From Rutstroemia sp. NJR-2017a BVV2 (taxonomy: Eukaryota > Ascomycota > Leotiomycetes > Helotiales > Rutstroemiaceae): a stretch of 64,000 bases of DNA. The notes below the pieces were generated by a model, which had not been told where the DNA came from, made no database searches, and saw only the letters and a list, made by a program, of their open reading frames with translations. Location: the NCBI GenBank assembly GCA_002946415.1, contig NJPS01000017.1:62001-126000 (forward strand), in the 5' to 3' direction. Shown one piece after another: positions 36,303-47,535 of the stretch. Position numbers and translations under genes: made by a program. Position 1 is the first letter of the stretch. Each line of letters begins with the position of its first letter.

Positions 36303-38780
36303 ATGATACCGCAGGACATCATACCAGCAGATGATCGTGAGGCTTCGAATGCTGAGAGAAGCCCTTCGACGGCCTTCGCCAGGGCGGCTGAGAATGGGCT
36401 ACCTCGAGAGAAATCTCAGCCAGCTGAAACTGAGCGGCAAAATGAAATTGAGGCGACATCTTCAGACTTCCAGGCTTTTGCTAAAGCAGTTGTTATCAAT
36501 AAAATGTCTTATACTGCTGTGTCAGCGGAAGGATCTGTGGTGAGTCCACTGTCACAGTGGGACGACTCGGACGAGGAGCAGCAAATAGGTTCGGACGGGT
36601 ACGACACAGAAGGTATTTCAAAATGCTTGGAAAAGGACACAATTTGGTGGCCTTCTGAAGTGGGTATTGATACGAATGAATTGAGGAGGACGGCGCGGAA
36701 ACAGGTTGATACATGGCGCTCAATAGATACGCTGCCCAGTATCAATCCTGACCATTGCCCATTTTGCCGCGTCTACTTTGATTCGTGGGACTCAGTCATC
36801 AGGAAATCTTTGAGCATGGGAAACGGAGCCCTGCTGAAGTTGGCTACCCCCTTTCATGAAGATATTGACCAACTTAAATTATCAGCTTTCCGAGGTTGTC
36901 CACTATGTAAGTATATTACAAGCATACTTCGGATATGTGGAAGAAAAAACGAGCTTCCTGGACACATTAAAAACAAATTCAAGTTCGAGGGCGGAACATA
37001 CCTCGCGTTGTGGCCCGGACACATGAAACATAAAAACTATTTGGTTGGTGAAGTATGTTATCTTTGTCTCGAAAACAGTCGGCATTCTATGTTCTTGGTA
37101 AAGCTCAAACCATACAATCCGTCCCTCTCGGCCTTCACTACGGCAGAATATGACTCCGACAAATTCCACAATTTGCCTGTCGCTGAGCAGTCATGTCATG
37201 CCCCTCCTGAGCAGCAGACTGGTGCTCTGAATCTTGCAAGACGTTGGCTTAACGACTGCTTTCTCAATCATGAAGGCTGCTCACAACAAGACCGAACCAT
37301 AATTCCAACACGATTGATTAAGATTGAGCTCAAAAAAATACGGTTGTGCTATTCATCACAGTATGAAGATTGCTCGAAATATGCGACTCTGAGTCATTGC
37401 TGGGGAGAACTGGAAGTCTTCAAGCTTCGAAAGAGCAACCATTTATTGTTACTCCAAGAGATTCCTTATGCTGGCCTTTGCAAAACATTCCGCGATGCTG
37501 TTGAGATTGCTCGAAGTCTAGGATTCTCGTGGCTATGGATTGATTCTCTTTGTATTATTCAAGATGATCCCGATGACTGGCGGAAGGAGTCGGCTCGTAT
37601 GACTACAGTTTATGGGATGTCAACTTTGAATATAGCAGCGACAGCGGCAGCAGATGGGAGAACAGGCTGCTTATTTGAGCGCGATGATATTTACACTCAA
37701 GGTAGTCGTGCTGTGATTGAGGTCGATGATAAGCAACAAATCTTAGATATTGTAGACACAGGTCTTGTATATGATAACACTACTGAGACGCCATTATCCA
37801 AACGAGCGTGGGCTCTGCAGGAGAGATTACTGGCTCCACGAACGTTATACTTTGGAGTTTCACAGCTTTTCTGGCACTGTGCAACAAGACGGGCTTGCGA
37901 TAGATACTCCAATCAACTTCCTCAGTGGCTTCAAGAACGGGATTCTATCAGCAAAGTAGAGCTTCATAAAGAATGGAACACGATCGTCAGGATGTATACA
38001 GCAAGTAAATTGAGGTATCAAAGCGACAGAGTTGTTGCCATTGCAGGTATCGCTCGGGTGATAGGAAACAAGACTGGCGACGAGTACTTGGCGGGACTCT
38101 GGCGAAAAGACTTCGAAATGCAGCTTTGCTGGCGGGCCAAAACCCCTCTTACGTATGTCGAACCGAGGTTGCCAGGCGTGCCTTCGTGGTCCTGGCTTGG
38201 AATACCAGGAGAAACTTTCTACATGAATTCTAGTACGAGTACTCTATTTAAGTCTTCTATAAAGGTTATCAGTGTTGTCATTACCTTTGAAGGCTCTCCA
38301 ACCTGTGATCCTTTCAACTGTATAGATGGTGGAGCTTTGGCGATAAGCACGCGACGTATTTTACCCTGTATAGTGCGTCTTCACCACTTTTGGGATCCCG
38401 ATAGTAAATATGATTCCCCTTGTGGGGAGATATTCGTCGCTGGGCGGGCGGTAGACGCGAGGTTATTTATGGATTACTACCAACTAGAAGACTTCGATGA
38501 GGTCTGCGTGCTAGTGTCTATTGGCACCTCTCATATTCCGATTCAATATTACACAGACACAAAAATGGCATGGCACGATGGTATCTTCCTCAAAAGAACG
38601 CCCAAGAACGGCCAATACGTACGTGTAGGAGTTTTTAGAATTCAGTACGACACTGCCAAATCACGGGAAGAAGATCTGTTTGAAAGAGCAGATGCCATAG
38701 AAAATATGCCTACTGAATCGGACTATGAGTCAGTCACAGTTGCAAACGGAGAAACATGGTACACAATTACTATTGTTTGA
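36303..38780 (+). CDS. HET-domain (heterokaryon incompatibility) protein
   Basis: Fungal HET proteins trigger growth arrest and cell death when incompatible strains fuse. This is an uninterrupted frame of 825 residues from the first in-frame ATG at 36303; the frame is open 24 codons further upstream without an ATG. The HET domain starts about residue 359 with YATLSHCWGE, continues with IPYAGLCKTFRDAVEIARSL, FSWLWIDSLCIIQDD and MTTVYGMSTLNIAATAA, and ends near LFWHCATRRACD (about residue 525). Before it, a segment with CPFCRVYFDSW and CPLCKYI resembles the cysteine-containing N-terminal region common in this family. The C-terminal third is unassigned but contains VPSWSWLGIPG, usual after HET domains. 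No stops or frameshifts are seen. A later start (second ATG near 36500) is possible. Confidence 0.93.
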   Translation: MIPQDIIPADDREASNAERSPSTAFARAAENGLPREKSQPAETERQNEIEATSSDFQAFAKAVVINKMSYTAVSAEGSVVSPLSQWDDSDEEQQIGSDGYDTEGISKCLEKDTIWWPSEVGIDTNELRRTARKQVDTWRSIDTLPSINPDHCPFCRVYFDSWDSVIRKSLSMGNGALLKLATPFHEDIDQLKLSAFRGCPLCKYITSILRICGRKNELPGHIKNKFKFEGGTYLALWPGHMKHKNYLVGEVCYLCLENSRHSMFLVKLKPYNPSLSAFTTAEYDSDKFHNLPVAEQSCHAPPEQQTGALNLARRWLNDCFLNHEGCSQQDRTIIPTRLIKIELKKIRLCYSSQYEDCSKYATLSHCWGELEVFKLRKSNHLLLLQEIPYAGLCKTFRDAVEIARSLGFSWLWIDSLCIIQDDPDDWRKESARMTTVYGMSTLNIAATAAADGRTGCLFERDDIYTQGSRAVIEVDDKQQILDIVDTGLVYDNTTETPLSKRAWALQERLLAPRTLYFGVSQLFWHCATRRACDRYSNQLPQWLQERDSISKVELHKEWNTIVRMYTASKLRYQSDRVVAIAGIARVIGNKTGDEYLAGLWRKDFEMQLCWRAKTPLTYVEPRLPGVPSWSWLGIPGETFYMNSSTSTLFKSSIKVISVVITFEGSPTCDPFNCIDGGALAISTRRILPCIVRLHHFWDPDSKYDSPCGEIFVAGRAVDARLFMDYYQLEDFDEVCVLVSIGTSHIPIQYYTDTKMAWHDGIFLKRTPKNGQYVRVGVFRIQYDTAKSREEDLFERADAIENMPTESDYESVTVANGETWYTITIV

Positions 38781-39620
38781 ACAATAACTTGTCTAACTAT
38801 GTTGGGAACTTGGGAATAACGTTGATAAAACAACCCCGCTCTATCATCGGAAACATATCGTCTCAAAACATCCCACAAATGGAATTTCAATCTACTCAGG
38901 TAGCTTTGGAGATATGGCTTGCCGTGGTACCTTTAGCATACTGGTACCGCGGGGAGAAAAATGATTCACCAACTATGCCGGAGGCCCGGATAGGGATCAC
39001 CACCTACGCAGGTCTGGTCGAACCACAGCACAACGTTCGCTCCCTTACTTGACGACAATAACAAGCAGCACAAGATCTCAAAGAAAACTAACAATTCCGT
39101 TATCTTGAATCGAATCATATTCACATGTTATATCGGGGAACGATGTCACATCGGCTGGAGCCTGGAACCTCGTCTCGTTACTACCCGTTATACACAGATG
39201 TTTCCACGAGTTCGAAATTGTAAAGGAGTTATATTATACGTACGAATGGCGCATTCAATTCATTTCGTACTTAGAATCGTGTATGAATTTCTTTTCCTTG
39301 TCGTGCTTTCTCATTTATCTATTCATTCCTCTAATATGGGATTATCGTGTACATTCCTCATCCCAGCCCACCCCAGCCCTTCTTGCGTTTATTGAATATT
39401 TCATATCTATCCAGTACTATTTTATTCATTGGCAAAATTCTACTTCTCTCTTCTTCCTCCATATGTGCATTATATTATTCAGTACTTATGCACCAATACA
39501 ATACACATCTCACACGAAGACAAACACCAAAATAACGCCGCCCACCTAGCCTCGATTTCACACTTTCTAACAACCTGATTTTCGATTTTATACATGTAAC
39601 TTCAGCCTGTTAAGTTTCCT
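38781..39620. other. intergenic, no gene supported
   Basis: 3' side of the HET gene, AT-rich toward 39.2-39.6 kb. Short frames only. Confidence 0.4.
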
Positions 39621-40091
39621 ATGGGACTTAAGTGCTGGGAGAAGAGACCGAGGCAGATGCATAGATGTTTGTGCACTTTTCCTACAGCTGTAGCTTACGA
39701 GACTTGGACGGGGGTTAGGAGTGGAAAGGAGGGGGAACAAGAGCGGAATGATGTTCTTAAATGGAGTGAGAGTAGTACGAAGTCGGTGAGAGACGAGAGG
39801 TCAATTGTAGTTGTGGTAAGCACAGCTGGGTCTGGAGAGGAGGGGGAGGTGGAAGATGAGGTGGGGAATAAGCAAAGGGGTAGAGATGAGGTTGCAGCGA
39901 GGGAGGAAATGATTGGTGATGAGCGGAGAAGTATCCCGGGTGGATATATTGTTTCGAGCGAAAGTAGTTCTTCTGCTTCTTCGGGGACATATGCTATGGG
40001 TAGGAGAGGGAGGAGAGAGAAGGGGGTAGGGATGCGGATGCTGGTGGTAGGGGTAGTGTTGCTATGGATTAATTTGGCAGTTGCTGTGTGA
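39621..40091 (+). CDS. possible small tail-anchored hypothetical protein
   Basis: An ATG-started frame of 156 residues with a charged, Glu/Lys/Ser-rich body and a single hydrophobic stretch at the very C-terminus (about residues 137-156, MRMLVVGVVLLWINLAVAV), which would be a tail anchor. No family recognised. The purine-rich DNA makes long frames likely by chance, so it may be spurious. Confidence 0.3.
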   Translation: MGLKCWEKRPRQMHRCLCTFPTAVAYETWTGVRSGKEGEQERNDVLKWSESSTKSVRDERSIVVVVSTAGSGEEGEVEDEVGNKQRGRDEVAAREEMIGDERRSIPGGYIVSSESSSSASSGTYAMGRRGRREKGVGMRMLVVGVVLLWINLAVAV

Positions 40092-40446
40092 TGGGATGAG
40101 GTGATTTAGTGTGGGCTGAAGGGTTGAAAACCTGGTTGTTTGCGGGAGGAAAAAGAAGACGTTAAGCAGAAGTGGAGAGACGCAGAGGAGGGGTAGAGAT
40201 CAGATGCGGCTGATAGTCTAACATATGTATGTTTCCGCCCTATCATTTAACGCAAAATCTTCCTCGAAAACAATAATTCACGGCTCGGCCACTATTATAC
40301 AAATGACACGTCCCAAATCCAATCTTAATATCGTACAAGGTCCTTGCCAAAGATAGCTACAAAAGATCTTCCGAATACGAACGCTCACAGATCCTATCCA
40401 GCCCGCTGATCGGAGGAAGCTAATCATCACTCTTCAGATTCTCTCG

Positions 40447-43400
40447 TCACTTCTTCCACGTAGCTTGACGCTTTTTCCTGGAATGAAGTCCATCCTCACG
40501 GCCATCCACACTCGAAGGTGCCGACCTCTTCTTGTTTGAAGAACCAGCAGCAGTAACATTACCACTTGACGGCTTGAGTGCGGCGGTAGAAGTCTTCCCT
40601 GCTAGCAGAGACCCTCGTGTGGCTTTAGGAAGTGATGTTTCTCCTGGGGGTGTTGCAGAAATAGGTATCCCTTGTACTACTAAAGTATCATAATAATCCC
40701 CCAAAAGCTTCTTCAAATCTGCTGGGGGTGCCAGGTCTCGGATGATAGTTCTCATGGTTTCTCCATCTTTTCTCCACCTCGAAACACGGCTGTGATGAAA
40801 ATCTAGAACCTTCTTGACTACCAATCCAAACGGCGATTTTATTCTGCTTTCTGAGAGATCTATATGCTTTTGGGAAGGATCATAGGAAGAACATCTCGAC
40901 AGTTGTGTACTCAAATGCTTTCTTCGTTGGCCGTTGATGTAAAAAGTATCTACTTGTTTGTCGGGGTGGACCAAGAAGGCGTCCATAAGCTTGCAATCGT
41001 CGCAACCACATCCTCGTTTTTCCCTTTTCCAGTCTTTTGGCGGGTCGGGCTCCTTGAACATAGTTTTCTCAACACAAGAGCTGAGGATGCTCTGGAACAG
41101 GCTTTGGAAAGTCGAGATCTCTAGACCAACTGGTAGAGTTTCATGGATAGTACTGGCCAAAGAGCGAAGGAATGATAGGAAGCGCCCCGGAAAGGCTGAG
41201 TCATCTGCTTCAGCAGCTTGTGAAGAGATTGTTAGAAAAAGATTTTCTAGCTCCGGATTCATTCCTAGCTTATACGCGAAGCAGATTACGGATGCCAGAT
41301 TTTTATATGCTGGAGGGTCGTCTTTGCGGTTGTTCAAAGGTATGTAATAGCTATACGAGGTTGTTTGATGCGGCGGTGGTGGTTTATCGATGTTATCGTG
41401 CTGCTCAAGGCCCAATGCTCCTACCGCGCCCAAAAATGCCTCTTGAAAGACTATATCGAGAGGCTCCGAAACTGCCTCACTATTCAAACGAGCTTTCGCA
41501 ATACCGCTCAGAAGCGAAGACATCGCTTGGGTCTTCTGGATGCCCCTTTTGACAGAAGGAACAACACTGAAAAGTTAGCGGCTATGGTATATCTTAGTCT
41601 AAGGTAGATTTACTCACATTTTAAGGAGCTGTTTCTCGTTCCATGTTTTTGCTATTTGCAGGAGATTCTCGGCATCTTTTGTAGTATTGAACTCCAATGA
41701 AGAGACGCTCAGCTCATATTGAGTCAGAGACCATTCTGGATTCTGAAGAAATTCCGATACTTGCGCAATCAAGGCGCATCGGGCGCTAAACTCCATAATG
41801 TTTGAAATACGGTTTGTGATTCTAGCAATGAGTCAATAAGGACATAAAAACTGCTGTTTGAATTATGTGGTACGTACATGGTCTTGCACCATGGTACACC
41901 ATGCCTCTCTGTCATCTTGGTGATCCAAGAAATGCCGCCTTCAATGAAAAAGAATGCCGGCATCGCCAACTCACAGAGATTCTTGAGATCAAGTTCAACG
42001 ATTCCTTCAAGAATCCTGAGAAAGACAGATGCCGACAAGCCATAAGGTATCGAACCGTATGGCAGCGACTGCATGCGCTTGACTAACTCCTCGCACAAAT
42101 ATTTCAGATCACCCTGGACATCCTGTGGTAGATTGCTTAACGTTGCAGGTAGCTTTCGAAGAAATGTTGGAATGTTTTGTTTCAGTATATCTGGATCTTT
42201 ATTACTCAGTATAAATTCCATACGAAAATGGCGAGGCATGATGATAACAACCTAAATCTTCTCAGCACGAGTCCACTAGAGTTTGACGGGGGTTCTTACG
42301 CTTCCGCGGTAAAAGTGTGTCAGGTATCCTTCGTCTTTATCGTAGTCTTCAGAATCTGGATCTTGACCCTCAAATAGATCACCATCCTGCAAAATATTGC
42401 TCTCTTGGTAGAACAACGGCTTCGCGCATTCATCTTGACCATCAAGCGTAAAGACTTGTTCCAATGTAAGGTAATTGGCATCAACATCTTCCATCTCGTG
42501 ATGGCCCCCTGAGTCGCTATCATATTCATGGCCCCAGTAATCATCATAGTAATCCTCGTGAGCTTCGGCCCTTCCCTGTATCTCACATTGTAATTTGGCC
42601 AGGCATACATAGAACCCTTCATCTCTTGCTGCACTTTTTAACTGATCAACAATAAATCGATCTTTGCCTTTGAGGTCTTTATGCGCTAGATTATCGCCAT
42701 AGCTTTCTTCCAGAGCATATGCAAGATACTCTTCCACAATGCCGCGGTTTTTGTTCCAGGCCCGTAGCATGGAACCAAGATCAGCTAGTGCGGACGCGAT
42801 GTTTCCGGCGGAACCTGGCTTGGGAATTAGCAGAGAATCATCGGGATTAAAAAAATCGTGAGCAAAAGATTGAAATAGAATACACGACAATAGATAGTAC
42901 CAAAGATATCAAGAAGGAGCTTAGGATACGTTCTAATCTATCGCACGAAGTAGATTTTGGTAATAGAGTGGTTGATGAGAGAGAGGCATATTAGAAAGGC
43001 TGTGGGTTACTGACAGGAGGGCCCTAGGCTTGTTTGCTCTAAGACATATCTAAGAACAAGGCGTTTTCCTGAATTCAGTGGTGGGCTTTTCACTGAGACG
43101 TCCGTAAACTGTTCTAATATTCAGTATAGAGCTCTTGTAGGAATGAAGAGTCGGCAAAGTTCACCCTTGCAAGATAAGAACAGTCCCACTCAGAGACTTG
43201 AGGTATTGATAAGGTTTTGATCTGATCGCCGAATGCGTAGGTAATATCTCCTCCATCAATTCTTGCAGATGGCAGGATGATGTCAACAAGAGCGAAGGCA
43301 GACGGTACATTTTTGAGACTAGAAAATTGGGCATGAGTTGATGGTCTCCTATGCACAGATAATATGGTAAGGATACCTTGGTTGATAGGTTTCAAGTGTG

Positions 43401-43987
43401 CTTCCAGCTTCGTACAGTACCAGTTCAAGCAAAATGGATAGAAGCTTTCTATCTCCCAAACCCAACTCGATTTGAATTTGTGCCATGATTGATTGGAGCA
43501 TCGAAAGCCAAGCTGGATTCGCCAAACGAAACCGGCTCTCTGGAACACTCCAACATTGTTTTGGCAAGGTTAACGCGACACTGTCAGTAGAACCAGCAGC
43601 TTGTTTGATGTCACCACTTGCCGCAATAATCTTGTCGAAATCATATTGGCATAAAGGAAAGCCGACGGTGCCATGATCTATGAGAGACAAGCCTGGATTC
43701 GGGGCAGCTATAATAGAACCGTGGTGCGCAAACTGGCCTCCGATCTCCAGAGATTCCAAGTAATCACGGAGGTCCGTCTTCAGATCATCTGGAGGATGTT
43801 TCTCGGTGTCCGAATCTGTTTCTTCGTCGGCGTCGATGATGTCATTACGCGCCTCAATTTCAACACTCTCCTCGTTCTGATCATCATCATTCGAGTCTTG
43901 GACTTCAGGTTCGGAAGCATCATCCCCTTGCGTCCCTGATTCAGAGGAATCATCACTGATCTCCCAAACCTCCGGTTCACTAGCCAT
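40447..43987 (-). CDS. fungal 2OG-Fe(II) oxygenase-like protein, probably inactive or decayed
   Basis: Matches, piece by piece, a large fungal family with an N-terminal 2-oxoglutarate/Fe(II) dioxygenase fold and a long C-terminal region. Supported exons: 43987-43377, 43348 to about 43114, about 42850-42300, 42251-41878, 41821-41618 and 41566-40447. Splice phases agree at every junction except between the second and third pieces, where I found no convincing join. Landmarks: acidic N-terminus, NPGLSLIDHGTVGFPL, LANPAWLSMLQSI, LVLYEAGS, then DEGFYVCLAKLQCEI, YLTHFYRGSVVIIMPRHFRMEF and the C-terminal CGCDDCKLMDAFL. Where the family has the metal-binding HxD after the YEtGS block, this copy reads STLETYQPRRPSTHAQ; the second His region is also not recognisable. 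It is either a pseudoenzyme or a gene being lost. Confidence 0.6.
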
Positions 43988-44724
43988 GATTAAGAGTATT
44001 TATGAACCAGATCAAGCATAGGATCCACAGGATTTGTGCGCACCAAGTTTTGGATGCTTTATTGATGGTCGTTTCGGTGTGTGGATAGATATATCTCTTG
44101 GAGATGCTTGAGATAACATAACCACTTGTGGGGTAGCTGTATCGAACGACGCGTCAGACGCGTTCAGGAAATTGCCGCCTCTTACCGCCTGATCAGAACC
44201 GACTAGCCCGCAGCTAAGCTATTACATGTGAGGTTGTACTCGTATTCATCAATCTAGTACCTGAAGAAAGGTTCATATCAGAGGTGTAGACTTATTTCGG
44301 TCTGAGCGAAGATTATAATACTGAGACCAATTGCAACGTCTGGAACTGGAATCAATTATGCATGCTCCTGGTCAAACGTACCGCCAAGCTTTTTCCGTGC
44401 GACGAGGATGCTGAGGTCCCTGATTACCCATCGTCTAAAGTTCGTACGGTCACGGCCAACGACGAAGGGCTCATTCCGAAGTCTCATTATATTTGGAGAA
44501 AGGTGATCATGTTTTCATTGGATATTCATTTCTCGACCGCTAAATCACCTCACGACTGCCATAGAATCCAGTACTCCAAACTGTAAGTGCTCGATCGGCT
44601 TGGGCCCGATCTTGATTGTCATCATAGCACGACGAATGCGGAGTGAGCCTTATGTTTGGATAGAAACAGAACAGTCTCCGAACGAGCTCCGATCCATGTT
44701 ATCCTACAGCGACATGACTCCTGA
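43988..44724. other. intergenic, no gene supported
   Basis: Upstream of the oxygenase-like gene and downstream of the next minus-strand gene. A plus-strand frame at 44362-44586 has no recognisable domain. Confidence 0.4.
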
Positions 44725-45730
44725 TCAGCCGTACCTCAATATGATAGTATAGGACGTACTCGATTGCTCTCCATTCCATTGAAGGCTATCCGCAGGAGGC
44801 TGAGATGATACAGCATCTCGTGTATCGGTCTCATCTTCGCCTCGACAGGAAGTGTTCAATGGTAAACTGGCATCTAGCTTCACAGACTGAGGAGAACCCA
44901 GTCTTTCATCCACGTTCTTGTCACCGTGGATTGTGGTCCTTGCAAAACTGTCCACTGGTGCCGATTGTGAGGGTTCCTGCTGCGTTGCATCATGATGAGC
45001 AGCCATACTTTCGGGGCTATTGCCAGTTGCAACATTGCTGGTCCCTCCATTTTCAGATCTTGCAATTTCAGTCTCCCGTTTCGATTGCCCAGAGTCATCA
45101 GCAGATGATTCTAGTGGTGCATTGTCAAGACCTTGAGCAGTTGGTGCGGCGTTACTTTGTGTTGGATGATCTTCGAGTCTTCGCGACAACGTATAGTTTG
45201 TCCATTGAGGGAGTCCTTCCACTGCAAGTGCTTCCACTCTGAGGGCCTCAGTTCTGTTCGACATTGTTTTCAGCTCTTCCCAAGCCACCTCTACCGCGCA
45301 ATTGGTTGCCTGCATTTCACCATCGAGGATTCTCTCCATCATTGTTTGTTTATGCCAGGCAGGTCTGCTTTCCTCTAACATACTATGTCAGATAGAATAC
45401 GACTCTCAACTCAAGTAATTACTTACCACTCTCATAATAAACACCGCCAGCAAGCTTGACAAGCTTATAACGATCTTTCTTGTTGTATACAAACCCTTGT
45501 GCTATGTAATCAAGTTCCACTTCCCAGTATTTTCGAGAGATCTCGGCACTCCCTCGCAGTACCCATACACCCGTGGAATTAGGATCCCTGGCAATTCTTG
45601 TTGGATAATGGACGCCCATACAGAATCTATCATGATAGTGCGATTCGCTTTGCTCAGGCTCGTTACCTTCGCCGTCACGTGGTATCATCATTGCCGGATT
45701 TGGTACCACGTTCTCCCGTTTAGTATCCAT
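44725..45730 (-). CDS. hypothetical protein, two exons
   Basis: I do not recognise it. Exons 45730-45427 and 45374-44725 give 317 residues. The intron starts GTAAGT and, with the TTAG acceptor, keeps phase 1. The first 100 residues look folded (SHYHDRFCMGVHYPTR, TGVWVLRGSAEISRKYWEVELDYI, DRYKLVKLAGGVYYES). The next 80 could be helical (RILDGEMQATNCAVEVAWEELKTM). The remainder is polar, low-complexity and probably disordered. No signal peptide or membrane segment is present. It sits in the same orientation as the oxygenase-like gene, 738 bases away. The last residues may instead be encoded by a further exon. Confidence 0.6.
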
Positions 45731-47535
45731 ATTATCTATGGGTATTTGAAGTGGACTTTCTAGCTGCTCGGTCGCGATATGATGCCTGTACTAGAATTAA
45801 AATCTAAATGCTCAAGTTTTCGATCTCTAACTTGTGTAGAGATACATAACAATTTGCACCGTCGTTACTTTCTCTGTCCGAAAGAGAATGTGAATTCATG
45901 TAGACCCGATGGCCCCCCCTTGCACGCCTCATATATCACAGCTCTTTAAAAGTCCCTACCGATGACTGAAATGGTGGTCCGAGATTTCGTTTTGTACCAA
46001 GTTGTTGTGTCACCTTTGAGGGGCCTTCGAGCTCCAACTGAGGACGTCGCTGTGGTCCTAGAAAGACCTTCGCAACGGCTACGCTCCGGTGTGGGAACGT
46101 TTGAAGAACAGTCCTCGTCCTCGAAACTTGCGATTGCGGCTGTGCGAACGGCGAAGAAAATCAGCAGAGAGACAGATAGATTCAAATCACATGATAGTTG
46201 TAATTCGCGTTTGATGATGAAACAGAGATATATGCAAGGTGCTATAACTTTCTGCGAAAAGGATGTAGAATATTTCTTGGCGAGGAATCTGAGAATAATA
46301 TACTCAGGAGAGCGGATCTGACAAGGGCCTCCAAAACAGCGAGGCGAAGCAATTGCAGCATGGTATTTGACTAAATCGACAAGCAATAATTGCTCATTTC
46401 AGAATAGAACGTGCCTCGGTATAAAGCAGCCAATGGAAGAAGACTCCTGTATATGCAGCTAGCCATAAATAGGAAGTCAACAGCGAAAAGACAACATAAC
46501 GTAGTGTTGCGAAGTATAATGCGCAGTACACGAGGGCCAAAAGTTTGAAACTCCCTGCAGTGATCTTTTAGGTTGACTCAAGCTCGTCAGGCAACGATTA
46601 AAAGAAAATCAAGCATTCCGACCGGCTGGGCACGAGTTTCATTTTCAGAGACTCGCCGTCATAAAAGTAGGCTGCGAAATAGGTACCTATGGGTGGGTAA
46701 TTACATCCCTTTAACCTACCTATATACCCAAGCGGGAGGGGCACAGGGGTAGTACATACCCTATAGGGGCCTGTGATAGCTAATAGGCGAACCAACGGGT
46801 GCCTATTAGTCATCATAACCCACTTATGGGTGCCCCAACCTATCGGGTGAGTTGGGTACTGCGTGGGTGGGTTCGTATCCTACGTAAAAGTGAGGAGGAA
46901 GACAAGAGTTTTATATTAAATGGTCTGTGGGATCTTCATTGTACCACCTGCGCCACTAGCCAATCCCATAAGGGTAACCGTTGGGTCCCTCCACGATGTA
47001 ACCCATCGCAATAGTAAATACTGTTTAAGAGAGGTACCTCGATTGCATGATGTAGCTGCAATGAACTTGAGGTTGTCTCTCTTCCATTTGCATGTCGTTA
47101 TATTGTCAAGTGTATGATCGTTGCTATGTCTTTGGATTCGGTCCATCTCTCCCAAGCGGAGCCTTTCCTGCCCCACGGTTCTGTGCCACACTCAAACATA
47201 TCGAACGAGTGCGAATGTGATTTAGAGGGTCATTCCAACTCCGGATATTGGTACGCGGCCAGATACTGGTATGTATAGTCTCTCATTTCATGGTGTACAT
47301 AATGTGTATACAATGAAATAACTTGTGACACTCCGATTCGAAAACCAGAAACGCTTGCTAAATCATTGATACACTGTCAGTATCTGGATCTGTTCTTCAG
47401 CAACCTCAATATGTTCTGCTAAATACCTAATGGTTGATGAATCATTTCGTAAGTCAAACAAGCCACCCTTCAACCATGCGTACTAACTGTTTTAAGATTA
47501 CCGTAGGTTGAACACTTCTCCATTTGGCCAATTTG
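45731..47535. other. intergenic with repeat segment
   Basis: No supportable gene. Frames at 45946-46386 on both strands lack domains. Contains the GGGTA/TACCC-rich repeat listed separately and the upstream region of the DUF3431 gene. Confidence 0.4.
46650..46870. repeat. GGGTAC/TACCC-rich repeat with a hairpin
   Basis: Relative of the segment at 9.16-9.33 kb. It includes an inverted pair ctaataggc...gcctattag (near 46780-46810, 12-base loop) and many TGGGT/ACCCA words on both strands, as in the ends of small DNA transposons. No transposase frame is present. Confidence 0.4.

Noticed and set aside
45946..46386. Minus-strand 146-residue frame with a hydrophobic stretch
   Set aside because: No recognisable family, and its opposite strand is equally open, so it is likely chance.
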